Assembly: GCA_045567335.1 (NCBI GenBank)
Contig: JBJLCZ010000012.1
Location: 1-64,000 of the forward strand
Direction: 5' to 3'
From: Pelagilacustribacter sp045567335
GTDB taxonomy: Bacteria > Pseudomonadota > Alphaproteobacteria > Pelagibacterales > Pelagibacteraceae
DNA: 64,000 bases
This document shows positions 45,934-54,727 of the stretch, in pieces; the first letter of the stretch is position 1, and each line of letters starts with the position of its first letter. Below the pieces are notes generated by a model that searched no databases, was not told the origin of the DNA, and saw only the letters and a program-made list of their open reading frames with translations. The position numbers and the translations under genes were made by a program.

Positions 45934-46593
45934 TTATGATTTATATAAATTTTTTTTGAGAAATGATAAGCCTAAGCTAGATCCTTCTGTTGGAATGCGA
46001 TGTTCGCAGTTTTTAAAAATTTGAGTTTCAATTTCATAACTGTTTTTGTTAAAAAAATCTTTTGCCTCCAATAAAGAATCAATAGGTACTACTTCATCCA
46101 TATCTCCATGCATAAGTATGATTTTTGGTTTAGAATTTATATTTTTACTCAGGTGTTCAATGCTAATAATTCTACCTGAATATCCTATAATACAGTTAAT
46201 TTTATCTTTCCGTTTAATTCCTGTTTGAAGGCTTAACATACATCCTTGGCTAAAACCACCTAAGGCAATTTGATTAGCTAATAAATTATTATTATTTTTT
46301 ACTTCATCAATTAATTTATTCAATTTTATTTCTGCAATAAGTGACTTTGTCAAAATTTGATCTGGCGTTTGATCCATTAAATCAAACCATTGAAAACCTG
46401 CTGGACTAACTGCACAACTTTCTGGAGCATCAGGGCATATAAAGATAGTATCTGGTAAGTGAGACCTCCAATAATTTGCCAATATAGATATATCTTTTCC
46501 ATCTCCACCATATCCGTGACAAAGTATTACAGCATTTTTTGGTTGTTTCTCAGAAAGTGGATTTAAAATAGTTGTGTTTAATGAATAGCTCAT
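45934..46593 (-). CDS. Carboxylesterase/phospholipase-type alpha/beta hydrolase
   Basis: A 219-residue hydrolase of the YpfH/acyl-protein thioesterase group. The N-terminal loop is LCHGYGGDGKDI, the nucleophile elbow GGFSQGCML (near residue 115), the acid is in LMHGDMDEVVP and the His in NCEHRIP. The length matches (about 220). It diverges from the HIG1-like gene by 18 bases. The natural ester is unknown. Confidence 0.88.
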   Translation of the reverse strand: MSYSLNTTILNPLSEKQPKNAVILCHGYGGDGKDISILANYWRSHLPDTIFICPDAPESCAVSPAGFQWFDLMDQTPDQILTKSLIAEIKLNKLIDEVKNNNNLLANQIALGGFSQGCMLSLQTGIKRKDKINCIIGYSGRIISIEHLSKNINSKPKIILMHGDMDEVVPIDSLLEAKDFFNKNSYEIETQIFKNCEHRIPTEGSSLGLSFLKKNLYKS

Positions 46594-46611
46594 GGTAGTT
46601 AATAAATATCT

Positions 46612-46812
46612 ATGACTGATTTTCTATTTAACTTTGTGGGATTTACATTGTTAGGTGCGGTAGCTATTGTTTTAATTATGGGCATTTTTACTTTGTTTAA
46701 AGGTGGAAGCACTAGTAAAAAATATTCTAATAAATTAATGCAGTTAAGAGTTTTGTTACAGTTCATAGCTATAATAATTTTAGTTTTAATGGCATATTTA
46801 TTTAAAAATTAA
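46612..46812 (+). CDS. Twin-transmembrane HIG1-domain protein
   Basis: A 66-residue protein with two helices (about residues 9-29 and 44-64) joined by a polar loop FKGGSTSKKYSNKLMQLR. The loop with a Q-R ending fits the HIG1 family; alphaproteobacterial members associate with respiratory oxidase, like the mitochondrial homologues. It converges on the TlpA gene with a four-base overlap. The assignment rests on pattern only. Confidence 0.75.
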   Translation: MTDFLFNFVGFTLLGAVAIVLIMGIFTLFKGGSTSKKYSNKLMQLRVLLQFIAIIILVLMAYLFKN

Positions 46813-47336
46813 ATATATTTATTTAAAATTTTTAAAAACTTTACATTATTAAAATCAATTTCACCAATCACTCTTCCAAATTCATTTCCATTTTTATCTA
46901 AAAGAATGCTTGTTGGCATTCCTCTTAACTTAAATAATTTTACTAAATTAAATTCTGGATCGAAATAAATATCTAAACTGGTCACCCCTATGCTTTTATA
47001 AAAATCTGCGGTTCTTAGTTTATTTGGTTTTTCCATATTAATAGGATATATTTTAATTTCAGGGTTATTTTGGGCAAGCTTTTCTAGAGATGGCATTTCT
47101 CTCTTACAAGGAATGCACCAAGAAGCCCAAAAATTTATTATCATGATATTGCCTTTTTTATTTGTTAGATCGATCTCTTGAAGATTAAAATCTTTAAATT
47201 TAAGATCTTTTATTATCCTAGGTTTATCGTGAATAACTATATTTTTAGAAAATTCAGTGTCTGCTTTAAGAATTTGACATAAAAAAAATGCAAATATTAT
47301 GTGTATATAGATTTTAAAAGATTTACTAATTTTCAT
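46809..47336 (-). CDS. TlpA-like periplasmic thiol-disulfide oxidoreductase
   Basis: A 175-residue thioredoxin-fold protein. A signal or anchor lies at residues 1-25 (FKIYIHIIFAFFLCQILKA), and the active site WCIPCKREMP is near residue 74, preceded by IMIINFWAS. The C-terminal cis-Pro motif is GMPTSILLDKNG. TlpA/DsbE proteins reduce disulfides in cytochrome maturation. It diverges from argH by 30 bases. Confidence 0.9.
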   Translation of the reverse strand: MKISKSFKIYIHIIFAFFLCQILKADTEFSKNIVIHDKPRIIKDLKFKDFNLQEIDLTNKKGNIMIINFWASWCIPCKREMPSLEKLAQNNPEIKIYPINMEKPNKLRTADFYKSIGVTSLDIYFDPEFNLVKLFKLRGMPTSILLDKNGNEFGRVIGEIDFNNVKFLKILNKYI

Positions 47337-47366
47337 AATAATTTAAATTATAAATAACACAGTAAA

Positions 47367-48746
47367 ATGAAAAATAAAACAATTTGGTCTAACAGATTTA
47401 GAAATAAAACGTCTCTATCATTTCAAAAAATAGGGTCTTCAATTCATATTGACAAAAGACTTTATGAGCAAGATATAGCTGCATCCATTGTGCATGCGCA
47501 AATGCTTGTAAAACAAAAAATTATTAAAAGTGAAGACGGTAAAAAAGTTATTAATGGACTTAAGAAAATTAAGGTAAAAATAGATAAAGGTAATTTCGAA
47601 TTTAAAGAAAAATTTGAAGATATTCACTTAAACATTGAAAAAGCATTATTTGAAATTATTGGTCCTTCAGCTGGATTTCTACACACTGCGAGATCGAGAA
47701 ATGATCAGGTAGTGACTGATTTTAAACTATGGATTAAAGAAGCATCAAAAGAAACTTTGAAAAGTATTTCTTTAGTAATGAAAAATTTAATTAAAAAAGC
47801 TGAAAAAAATACAGATACTGTTATGCCTGGATTGACTCATTTAAAAAATGCACAACCTATTTCTTTTGCACACTATCTATTGTCGTACTATGAAATGTTA
47901 AAAAGAGACAAAAAAAGATTTGAAAATAATCTAAAACTTTTAGACGAGTGTCCGCTGGGATCGGCAGCTCTTTCTGGAACGTCATACAAAATAGATAGAA
48001 ATTATACTGCTAAAAAACTTGGTTTTAAAAAACCTACGGATAATTCAATTGATGCAGTATCAGATAGAGATTTTGCGATTGATTTTTTATATGCTTCCGC
48101 TGTTTGCGCAATGCATCTATCCAGATTGGCAGAGGACTTTATTATTTATAATTCTGATGCTTTCAATTTAATTTCATTTAAAGATAGTATGCTTACAGGG
48201 TCTTCTATTATGCCTCAAAAAAAGAACCCTGATCCTGCAGAATTAATTAGAGGTAAAGTTGGAATAAATTATGGAAAGTTAAATGCAATGTTGACAATAA
48301 TGAAAGGTCTTCCCATGTCTTATTTTAAAGATATGCAGGATGATAAAGAATTAGTTTTTAATGGATATGATACTTTAAAAGATACTTTAATTATTAGTGC
48401 TGAATTAATAAATTCTGTAAATGCAAACAAAACAAATATGCTTTTTATGGCTAATCAAGGGTATACAACAGCTACTGATTTTGCAGACTATCTTGTTAAA
48501 CACAAGAATTTATCTTTTAGAGAGTCTTATGCTATTTCTACAAAACTTGTTAATTATGCAGAAAAAAGTAAAAAATTATTATCTGAGTTAAATTTAGAAG
48601 AAATAAGAAAATTTTATAAAGATTTAGATAAAAGCGTTTTAAAAGTGTTTGATGTAAAAAATTCTATGAATATGAAAAAATCTCATGGAGGAACATCTGT
48701 AGTTAATGTTAAATCAATGCTAAAAAAATATAAAAAGGAAATTTAA
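47367..48746 (+). CDS. argH: Argininosuccinate lyase
   Basis: A 459-residue enzyme of the fumarase/lyase family that completes arginine synthesis. HTARSRNDQV near residue 109, LTHLKNAQPISFAHYL, and the signature GSSIMPQKKNPD near residue 280 are present. Length is typical. It is followed by a one-base overlap with an LptM-like lipoprotein and then lysA, the common argH-lptM-lysA order. Confidence 0.97.
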   Translation: MKNKTIWSNRFRNKTSLSFQKIGSSIHIDKRLYEQDIAASIVHAQMLVKQKIIKSEDGKKVINGLKKIKVKIDKGNFEFKEKFEDIHLNIEKALFEIIGPSAGFLHTARSRNDQVVTDFKLWIKEASKETLKSISLVMKNLIKKAEKNTDTVMPGLTHLKNAQPISFAHYLLSYYEMLKRDKKRFENNLKLLDECPLGSAALSGTSYKIDRNYTAKKLGFKKPTDNSIDAVSDRDFAIDFLYASAVCAMHLSRLAEDFIIYNSDAFNLISFKDSMLTGSSIMPQKKNPDPAELIRGKVGINYGKLNAMLTIMKGLPMSYFKDMQDDKELVFNGYDTLKDTLIISAELINSVNANKTNMLFMANQGYTTATDFADYLVKHKNLSFRESYAISTKLVNYAEKSKKLLSELNLEEIRKFYKDLDKSVLKVFDVKNSMNMKKSHGGTSVVNVKSMLKKYKKEI

Positions 48747-48856
48747 TGAAAATTTTAACCATTTTTTTCTTGATAATTTTTATTTTAACTAGTTGTGGAA
48801 AAAAATCTGAGCCTAAATATCAAGGTAAAATAGATCAGATCAATATAATTTTATAA
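48746..48856 (+). CDS. LptM-like small lipoprotein
   Basis: A 36-residue ORF that overlaps the argH stop by one base. It has a signal peptide (MKILTIFFLIIFILTSC) with lipobox LTSC, Cys17, and a mature part starting CGKKSEPKYQ. Gene order argH-lptM-lysA and the CGxKxxP start match the LptM/YifL lipoproteins that assist LptD disulfide maturation in enterobacteria. The short length is typical of that family. Confidence 0.8.
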   Translation: MKILTIFFLIIFILTSCGKKSEPKYQGKIDQINIIL

Positions 48857-48860
48857 TCTA

Positions 48861-50090
48861 ATGCAAAATTTAAGATATGTAGGTAAAAATTTATTTGTTG
48901 AGAGATTATCAATAAAAAATATTTTAAAAAAAAATAAAACACCCTTTTATATTTATTCAGAAAATCAAATTGCTTTTAATTTTTTAAAATTTGCTAATAC
49001 ATTTAAAAAAACTGACCCCTTAATTTGCTTCGCAGCAAAATCTAATAGTAATTTAAATATTCTGAGAATACTTGGTAAATTAGGTGCTGGAGCTGATGTA
49101 GTGTCAGGTGGTGAGCTATTAAAAGCTTTAAAAGCAGGCATTAAACCAAACAAAATTGTTTTTTCTGGAGTTGGCAAAACAGAAGAAGAGCTAAAAGTTG
49201 CAATTAGTAAAAAAATTTTATTAATTAATTGTGAGTCTGAAAGTGAGGCTAAATTAGTAAACAATTTAGCAAAAAAATTTAGAAAAAAAGTTTCAATTGG
49301 TTTTAGGTTAAATCCTAATGTTGATGCAAAAACACATAAAAATATATCAACTGGTAAAGCAGAGAATAAATTTGGACTATCAATTAAAAATTTTAGGGTT
49401 TTTCTAAAAACGATTAAATCTTTTAAAAATATTAAATTAGACGCTTTAAGTGTTCATATTGGTAGTCAAATATTAAATGATGCACCTTTTAGAAAAACTT
49501 TAAATGTAATGAGTAGGTTAATTAAAGAATTAAGACTAAAATTGAAATATGTCGATTTAGGTGGTGGTTTTGGCATAAATTATACTGATAAAGAAAAACC
49601 AATAAATCTAAGTAAATATTCTAAACTTGTGCACAATTTTTCTAAGAAATTAAATTGTAGAATAATCTTTGAGCCAGGAAGATCTATTATAGGTAATACT
49701 GGTCTCCTAATTAGTAAAATACAATTTATAAAAAAAGGAACTAATAAAAACTTTATAATATTGGATGCCGGTATGAACGACTTTATGCGTCCTGCCTTGT
49801 ATGAAGCTTTTCATAAAATAATTCCTATTTCTAAAAAATCGTCAAGAATGAAAGGTAAAATAGAATTTGTTGGACCAATATGTGAAAGCACATGTAAATT
49901 TGGAGTTTATAAAAACTATCCTAAAGTAAATGAAAATGAGTTTGTAGCTATAACTAATGTTGGAGCTTATGGATCATCGTTGTCTTCCAACTATAATACA
50001 AGACCACTAATAGCTGAAATTTTAATCAATAAAAATAAATTTAGATATATTAGAAAGAAACAAAATTTACTAAAATTGATAAATTCTTAA
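48861..50090 (+). CDS. lysA: Diaminopimelate decarboxylase
   Basis: A 409-residue PLP enzyme for the last lysine step. The cofactor Lys is in FAAKSNSN near residue 58 and the phosphate loop is DLGGGFGINY near residue 232. FEPGRSIIGNTG and the C-terminal CESTCKFGVY and NVGAYGSSLSSNYN carry the substrate contacts. It starts four bases after the lipoprotein and overlaps plsC by one base. Confidence 0.96.
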   Translation: MQNLRYVGKNLFVERLSIKNILKKNKTPFYIYSENQIAFNFLKFANTFKKTDPLICFAAKSNSNLNILRILGKLGAGADVVSGGELLKALKAGIKPNKIVFSGVGKTEEELKVAISKKILLINCESESEAKLVNNLAKKFRKKVSIGFRLNPNVDAKTHKNISTGKAENKFGLSIKNFRVFLKTIKSFKNIKLDALSVHIGSQILNDAPFRKTLNVMSRLIKELRLKLKYVDLGGGFGINYTDKEKPINLSKYSKLVHNFSKKLNCRIIFEPGRSIIGNTGLLISKIQFIKKGTNKNFIILDAGMNDFMRPALYEAFHKIIPISKKSSRMKGKIEFVGPICESTCKFGVYKNYPKVNENEFVAITNVGAYGSSLSSNYNTRPLIAEILINKNKFRYIRKKQNLLKLINS

Positions 50091-50797
50091 TGCAATTTTT
50101 TAAATCATTAATCTTTAATATTTTTTTATACGTTGGCCTCATAACAATTTTTATTTTAGCCACACCAACATTAGTTCTATCAAGTAAATTTACTTTATTT
50201 TTTGGTAGACTGTCGGCAAAATATATAATAATCATTTTAAGATTTATCTTAAATACAAAAGTAATCTTTCATGGATTAGAAAATCTAAAAAAAGTAGATA
50301 ATTATTTTGTTGCTTCAGCCCATCAATCAATGTTTGAAACTTTTGCTCTTCAGATACCCTTGGATAGCCCTATCTTTATTTTAAAAAAAGAACTTTTAAG
50401 TATTCCGTTATTTGGTTGGTATTTAAGAAAAATAGGATCAATTGCTATTGTTAGACAAACAACAACAAAAGAAAATTTAAATTTTTTTGATAAAATTAAA
50501 GAAACAATTAATAAAAATAAAAGACCTCTTCTTATATTTCCTCAAGGGACTAGAGTAAAACTTGATGAACAACCACCATTTAAAAAGGGAGCTGGAAGGA
50601 TTTACGAAGCTCTAAATTTGCCCTGTATCCCTGTAGCTTTAAACACGGGAAAAGTTTGGCCAAAAAATAGTTTTATGAAATATACGGGTGATATACATAT
50701 TTCATTTTTAGAACCAATCATGCCTGGTAAAAAAAATGATGAATTTCTCAAAGAGATAGAAAATAAAATCTATACTGAAATAAAAAAATTTTATTAA
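50090..50797 (+). CDS. plsC: 1-acyl-sn-glycerol-3-phosphate acyltransferase
   Basis: A 235-residue membrane-associated acyltransferase. The N-terminus has one hydrophobic helix (about residues 9-30). The NHX4D-type motif is here ASAHQSMFE near residue 77, with Ser-Ala before the His. LIFPQGTR near residue 146 is the second block, and IPVALNTGKVWPKN the third. It converts lysophosphatidic to phosphatidic acid. It ends the argH-lysA operon. Confidence 0.88.
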   Translation: MQFFKSLIFNIFLYVGLITIFILATPTLVLSSKFTLFFGRLSAKYIIIILRFILNTKVIFHGLENLKKVDNYFVASAHQSMFETFALQIPLDSPIFILKKELLSIPLFGWYLRKIGSIAIVRQTTTKENLNFFDKIKETINKNKRPLLIFPQGTRVKLDEQPPFKKGAGRIYEALNLPCIPVALNTGKVWPKNSFMKYTGDIHISFLEPIMPGKKNDEFLKEIENKIYTEIKKFY

Positions 50798-50859
50798 AAA
50801 ATTTATTAATGTAGTAAAAATTAGCAATCAAAGTTTAAAAATTTAAATCTATCTTAAAA

Positions 50860-51756
50860 CTAATTTCTACCAAAACCAGGTTTATCTGTATCTTGTCCAG
50901 CTTCAATAATTTCTTTTCTTACTTTTTTCGTTGATGAAAAAATTTCTAGAAGTTTTTTACTGTCCTTATTTTTGATAGCGCTTTTGATTTCATCAAGATT
51001 TTTAGAGTAATTATCTAATACTTTTAAGATATTATCACTGTTATCAATAAAAATATCTTTCCACATTAAAGGATCTGATGCCGCTATTCTTGTAAAATCT
51101 CTTAATCCACCTGCGCTGTATTGAATAACGTCATTTTTAAATTTATCTTCATTATTGATAGCAGTTTTAACAATACTGTAAGCTACTGCGTGTGGTAAAT
51201 GGCTGGTCAGTGATAGAATGTAGTCATGGTCTTCAAATGACATAGATTTTACTTTACTACCAAGGTTGGACCAAAACTTTTTTAATTTATTAATTTTATC
51301 TTTACTTGCATTTTTATCTGCCGATAAAATACACCATCTATTATTAAATAAGCTTGCAAAACCTGCTTCTGGACCGCTGTACTCTGTTCCTGCTATAGGA
51401 TGTGAAGCAATCCAATTAACATTTTTAAGATTTAAGTTACTGATAATCTTATTCACTTCTTTTTTCGCAGAACCTGTATCTGTTAAAATTACATCTTCTC
51501 TCAAGTTAGATTGAATAGAAAGAATTATATCTTTGTAGCTACTCAAAGGAGAAGCAATTATTACTAAATCAGAATTTTTAACAACATCTGAGATATTGTT
51601 ACAAATTTCTATTGAAAAATTCTTTTTCAAATAATCAATTACTTTTGATGATTTATCGTAAGCACTGATTTTAGATGCTAATTTTTTTTCTTCTACGGCT
51701 CTCAAGATAGAAGAGCCAATTAAACCACAACCTATTATACTAATTTTGTTAAACAT
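50860..51756 (-). CDS. tyrA: Prephenate (or arogenate) dehydrogenase
   Basis: A 298-residue NAD-dependent dehydrogenase for tyrosine synthesis. The cofactor loop is IIGCGLIGSSILRAVEE (residues 7-23), followed by the HPIAGTEYSGPEAGF substrate loop near residue 119 and LTSHLPHAVAYS. It overlaps hisC by eight bases. Whether prephenate or arogenate is used cannot be told. Confidence 0.92.
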   Translation of the reverse strand: MFNKISIIGCGLIGSSILRAVEEKKLASKISAYDKSSKVIDYLKKNFSIEICNNISDVVKNSDLVIIASPLSSYKDIILSIQSNLREDVILTDTGSAKKEVNKIISNLNLKNVNWIASHPIAGTEYSGPEAGFASLFNNRWCILSADKNASKDKINKLKKFWSNLGSKVKSMSFEDHDYILSLTSHLPHAVAYSIVKTAINNEDKFKNDVIQYSAGGLRDFTRIAASDPLMWKDIFIDNSDNILKVLDNYSKNLDEIKSAIKNKDSKKLLEIFSSTKKVRKEIIEAGQDTDKPGFGRN

Positions 51757-52831
51757 TTAATATTCTTTTCATTTTTAAAATTAATTTTCTATTTTCTTCA
51801 CTCTTTCCAATTGTAATTCTTAATGAATTCTTAATACCGTAAACATCCATTTTACGAACTAAAATTCCTCTTTTAGCTAGTAATTTAAAAACTCTTGATG
51901 AATTAATTTTCACTTTATTAAAATTAACTAATAAAAAATTACTATAGCTTCTATTAGTTTCAATTTTCATTTTTTTAAATTCATCAAACATTTTTTTGTT
52001 CCAATTGTTAACGTGATTAATTTCTTTATTTAACCAGGCATTATCTTTAACTGCAGCTGATGCAGTAAACAACGCTGCTTTGTTTACATTAAAGGGTGGC
52101 TTAATTTTATTCAACTCATCAATAATTTTTTTTGATCCGTATCCCCACCCTACACGCAATCCAGCTAAACCATAAATTTTTGAAAATGTTCTTGTTATTA
52201 CTACATTTTTAAAGTTTGAAAATAATTTTAAAGCTGAAGAATAGTCTTTTTGTTTTACATATTCAAAATAAGCATCATCAACTACTAGTAAAATATTGCT
52301 CCTTAATTTTTTTCGTAAAAATAATAAATCTTTTTTTGTAACGTAAGTTCCCGTCGGATTATTGGGATTGGCCAAAAAAATAACTTTTGTCTTACTAGTT
52401 ACTTTTTTTAAAATATCTTTAACTGAAACCGTAAAATTATTTTCTTTTGAGTAAACAACTTTCGCTCCATTCATTTTACTATAAATTCTGTAAATAATAA
52501 AACTATACTTAGGCACAATCACCTCGTCACCTTTTTTTAGATACACTTTGCAGATTAACTCAAAAATTTGATCAGACCCTGATCCTAAAATAACTCTATT
52601 TTTATCCAGTTTAAATTTTTTTGATAAAGTTTCTCTTAAGAAGGTTCCATTGGAGTCAGGATACCTAGCAAAACTTTTTGATACTTTTATATATTCTTTT
52701 TTTGCTTTTGGACTAGGCCCAAGCGCGGACTCATTAGCTGATAGCTTTATCTTAGCCAATCTCTTTTTAAAAAAGCTCATACCAGCTACGTATTTTTCCA
52801 CTTGTATATTATTTGGTTTAGGTAACCTCAT
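51749..52831 (-). CDS. hisC: Histidinol-phosphate/aromatic aminotransferase
   Basis: A 360-residue class II aminotransferase. LSANESALGPSPKAKKEY near residue 31, NPNNPTGTYV and the PLP Lys in TRTFSKIYGLAGLRVGW (about residue 220) place it in the HisC family. With tyrA directly downstream and overlapping, its main job may be aromatic amino acid transamination as well as histidine synthesis. It diverges from the metX riboswitch region. Confidence 0.92.
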   Translation of the reverse strand: MRLPKPNNIQVEKYVAGMSFFKKRLAKIKLSANESALGPSPKAKKEYIKVSKSFARYPDSNGTFLRETLSKKFKLDKNRVILGSGSDQIFELICKVYLKKGDEVIVPKYSFIIYRIYSKMNGAKVVYSKENNFTVSVKDILKKVTSKTKVIFLANPNNPTGTYVTKKDLLFLRKKLRSNILLVVDDAYFEYVKQKDYSSALKLFSNFKNVVITRTFSKIYGLAGLRVGWGYGSKKIIDELNKIKPPFNVNKAALFTASAAVKDNAWLNKEINHVNNWNKKMFDEFKKMKIETNRSYSNFLLVNFNKVKINSSRVFKLLAKRGILVRKMDVYGIKNSLRITIGKSEENRKLILKMKRILNV

Positions 52832-52890
52832 TTATTAATGTAATATCTAAATTGTTAGAGTTTTTCTAGAAGTCTTTATCTTATATAAAA

Positions 52891-52919
52891 TTGACAAGTT
52901 TATGGCTATCTAGTAAGTA
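52891..52919 (+). promoter_or_regulatory. Promoter of metX
   Basis: A perfect -35 TTGACA (52891-52896) is followed after 17 bases by TAAGTA (52914-52919). Initiation about 7 bases later would place the first transcribed bases at the 5' end of the SAM-II aptamer, leaving no untranslated spacer before it. Confidence 0.65.
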
Positions 52920-52921
52920 TG

Positions 52922-52975
52922 TATAGCGCTGATTTAACCAAATTGCGGGCGCTGAATAAATTTCGCTAAATAGGG
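52922..52975 (+). ncRNA. SAM-II riboswitch aptamer (metA motif)
   Basis: The P1 stem AGCGC (52925-52929) pairs with GCGCT (52949-52953). The conserved core TGATTTAACC (52930-52939), TTGC (52943-52946) and the 3' strand GCTAAA (52965-52970), then AGGG, fits the SAM-II family described upstream of metA/metX genes in Alphaproteobacteria. It lies directly before metX, the homoserine acyltransferase step for methionine. SAM-V, a relative found in SAR11, is less likely because SAM-V masks a ribosome site, whereas a terminator follows here. Confidence 0.9.
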
Positions 52976-52979
52976 TTTT

Positions 52980-53005
52980 GCCCAGTTTAGCTGGGCTTTT
53001 TTTTT
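52980..53005 (+). terminator. SAM-controlled intrinsic terminator of the metX leader
   Basis: GCCCAG (52980-52985) pairs with CTGGGC (52991-52996) around a five-base loop, then nine T residues run to 53005, three bases before the metX ATG. Upstream GCTAAAT-A-GGG (52965-52975) can instead pair with CCC-A-GTTTAGC (52981-52991). That hairpin would break the terminator and free the aptamer's 3' strand, so the two states exclude each other. Confidence 0.85.
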
Positions 53006-53007
53006 AA

Positions 53008-54147
53008 ATGAACTACAAAACTGAAAACATTAAACAACTTATTATAAAAAAACCACTTAAGCTAGATTGTGGTCTAACTATACGAGATTTTCCTTTAGCT
53101 TACGAAACATATGGCAAACTTAATGAGAATAAAGATAATGCTATTTTAGTTTTTCATGCTCTTACAGGTGATCAATTCGTAACTGAAACTAATCCTATTA
53201 CAAATAAAGAAGGTTGGTGGGTTTCAGCTGTTGGACCTGGCAAAGCAATTGATACAAATAAATTTTTTGTAGTATGTGCAAATGTAATTGGTGGATGTAT
53301 GGGTTCTTGGGGGCCAAGTAATAAAAAAAAAGAGACAAATCAACCCTATGGTTTAGATTTTCCAGTTATAACTATTAAAGATATCGTAAGGGCACAAGAG
53401 TCTCTTCTAGATCATCTTGGCATAAAAAAACTATTATGTGCGACAGGTGGTTCTATGGGTGGAATGCAACTATTGCAATTTTGTGCAACATTTCCGGATA
53501 AATCTTTTTCCGCAATACCTATCGCATGTAGTGCAAGTCATAGTGCTCAAAATATTGCGCTAAATGAATTGGCGCGACAAGCAATAATGGCTGATCCGGT
53601 GTGGGATAATGGAAAATATTTTCTTAAAAACACTCAACCAAAAAATGGACTAGCCGTTGCTAGAATGGTTGGCCATATCAGCTATTTATCAGAACAAGGC
53701 ATGCAGGAAAGATTTGGTCGAAAACTTCAAGAAAAAGCAGATTACGAGTTTAGTTTTAACGCTGATTTTCAAGTAGAAAGTTATTTAAGACATCAAGGCA
53801 ATTCCTTTGTTGAAAGATTTGATGCTAATTCTATTTTATACATTACGAGAGCAATGGATTATTTTGATTTATCTAAACAATTTAAAGGAGGTCTTGTTGA
53901 GGCTTTTAAAAACCAAAAGACAAAATTTTTAATTGTTTCATTTTCATCTGATTGGCTATACACAACAAAAGAGAATAAAGATATTGTTATTGCTCTTAAT
54001 GCTTCAGGTGCAGATGTTTCTTTTTCAGAAATTATTACAGATAAAGGTCATGATTCTTTTTTGGTTAATGAGCCCGAATTTTTAAAAACCTTTAAAGGTT
54101 TCATCGAATCAATGCATGAAAAATTTAAAAATGAAAAAAGAATTTAA
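53008..54147 (+). CDS. metX: Homoserine O-acyltransferase (MetX)
   Basis: A 379-residue alpha/beta hydrolase-fold enzyme that acylates homoserine in methionine synthesis. The nucleophile is Ser149 in GGSMGGMQ; conserved blocks are FHALTGDQF, NVIGGCMGSWGP and, near the end, SDWLYTTKEN and KGHDSFLVNEPEF with the catalytic acid and His. There is no purine-rich ribosome site between the terminator and ATG. Acetyl or succinyl donor cannot be decided by eye. It is followed by metW in an overlapping frame. Confidence 0.95.
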   Translation: MNYKTENIKQLIIKKPLKLDCGLTIRDFPLAYETYGKLNENKDNAILVFHALTGDQFVTETNPITNKEGWWVSAVGPGKAIDTNKFFVVCANVIGGCMGSWGPSNKKKETNQPYGLDFPVITIKDIVRAQESLLDHLGIKKLLCATGGSMGGMQLLQFCATFPDKSFSAIPIACSASHSAQNIALNELARQAIMADPVWDNGKYFLKNTQPKNGLAVARMVGHISYLSEQGMQERFGRKLQEKADYEFSFNADFQVESYLRHQGNSFVERFDANSILYITRAMDYFDLSKQFKGGLVEAFKNQKTKFLIVSFSSDWLYTTKENKDIVIALNASGADVSFSEIITDKGHDSFLVNEPEFLKTFKGFIESMHEKFKNEKRI

Positions 54148-54727
54148 AGTAATAACTGATTTATTGCCAAACAATACAAGAGTGTTGGATGTTGGGTGTG
54201 GAGACGGATCTTTGATGAATCTTCTTGTAAAAGAGAAGAATATAGAAGTTCGTGGATTAGAGCTTGAAAAACAAAACGTACAAGAATGTATTCGTAAAGG
54301 ATTGCCTGTAATTCAGGGAAATGCAGAAACAGAACTTCACCAATTCCCTAATCAATCTTTTGATTACGTTATTTTAAGTCAAACTCTTCAAGCGTTTTAC
54401 AATCCTGATAAAGTTTTAAAAGAATTGTTGCGGATAGGAAAATTTGTAATTGTATCTATTCCAAATTTTGGCTATTGGAGAGTGCGAACTAGTTTATTAT
54501 TTTTTGGAAAAATGCCTGTTACTAAGACTTTACCAAACTTTTGGTATAATACTCCAAATTTACATATGTGCACCATAAAAGACTTATTTAATTTTTGTGA
54601 AAGTAAAAATATTAAAATTAATCGAGTGGTTGGAATAAATGAAAATAAAACTTCAGAAATCAAAAAAAGTAATCTTGAAATTAGGAATTTTTTTTCTAAA
54701 TTAGGAATATTTCTAATAGGCCAATGA
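54131..54727 (+). CDS. metW: Methionine biosynthesis protein MetW
   Basis: A 198-residue methyltransferase-like protein. RVLDVGCGDGSLMNLLV near residue 16 is the SAM-binding loop, and FDYVILSQTLQAFYNP and VSIPNFGYWRVR fit MetW. ATG at 54131 overlaps metX by 17 bases (54116 would add five residues). MetW partners MetX in other proteobacteria and supports its activity. It overlaps gloB by four bases. Confidence 0.92.
   Translation: MKKEFKVITDLLPNNTRVLDVGCGDGSLMNLLVKEKNIEVRGLELEKQNVQECIRKGLPVIQGNAETELHQFPNQSFDYVILSQTLQAFYNPDKVLKELLRIGKFVIVSIPNFGYWRVRTSLLFFGKMPVTKTLPNFWYNTPNLHMCTIKDLFNFCESKNIKINRVVGINENKTSEIKKSNLEIRNFFSKLGIFLIGQ

Noticed and set aside
52922..52975. SAM-V rather than SAM-II aptamer
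   Set aside because: SAM-V shares the core but ends over the ribosome-binding site; here a terminator follows the 3' strand and no ribosome site is present, so SAM-II fits better. A covariance-model scan would settle it.
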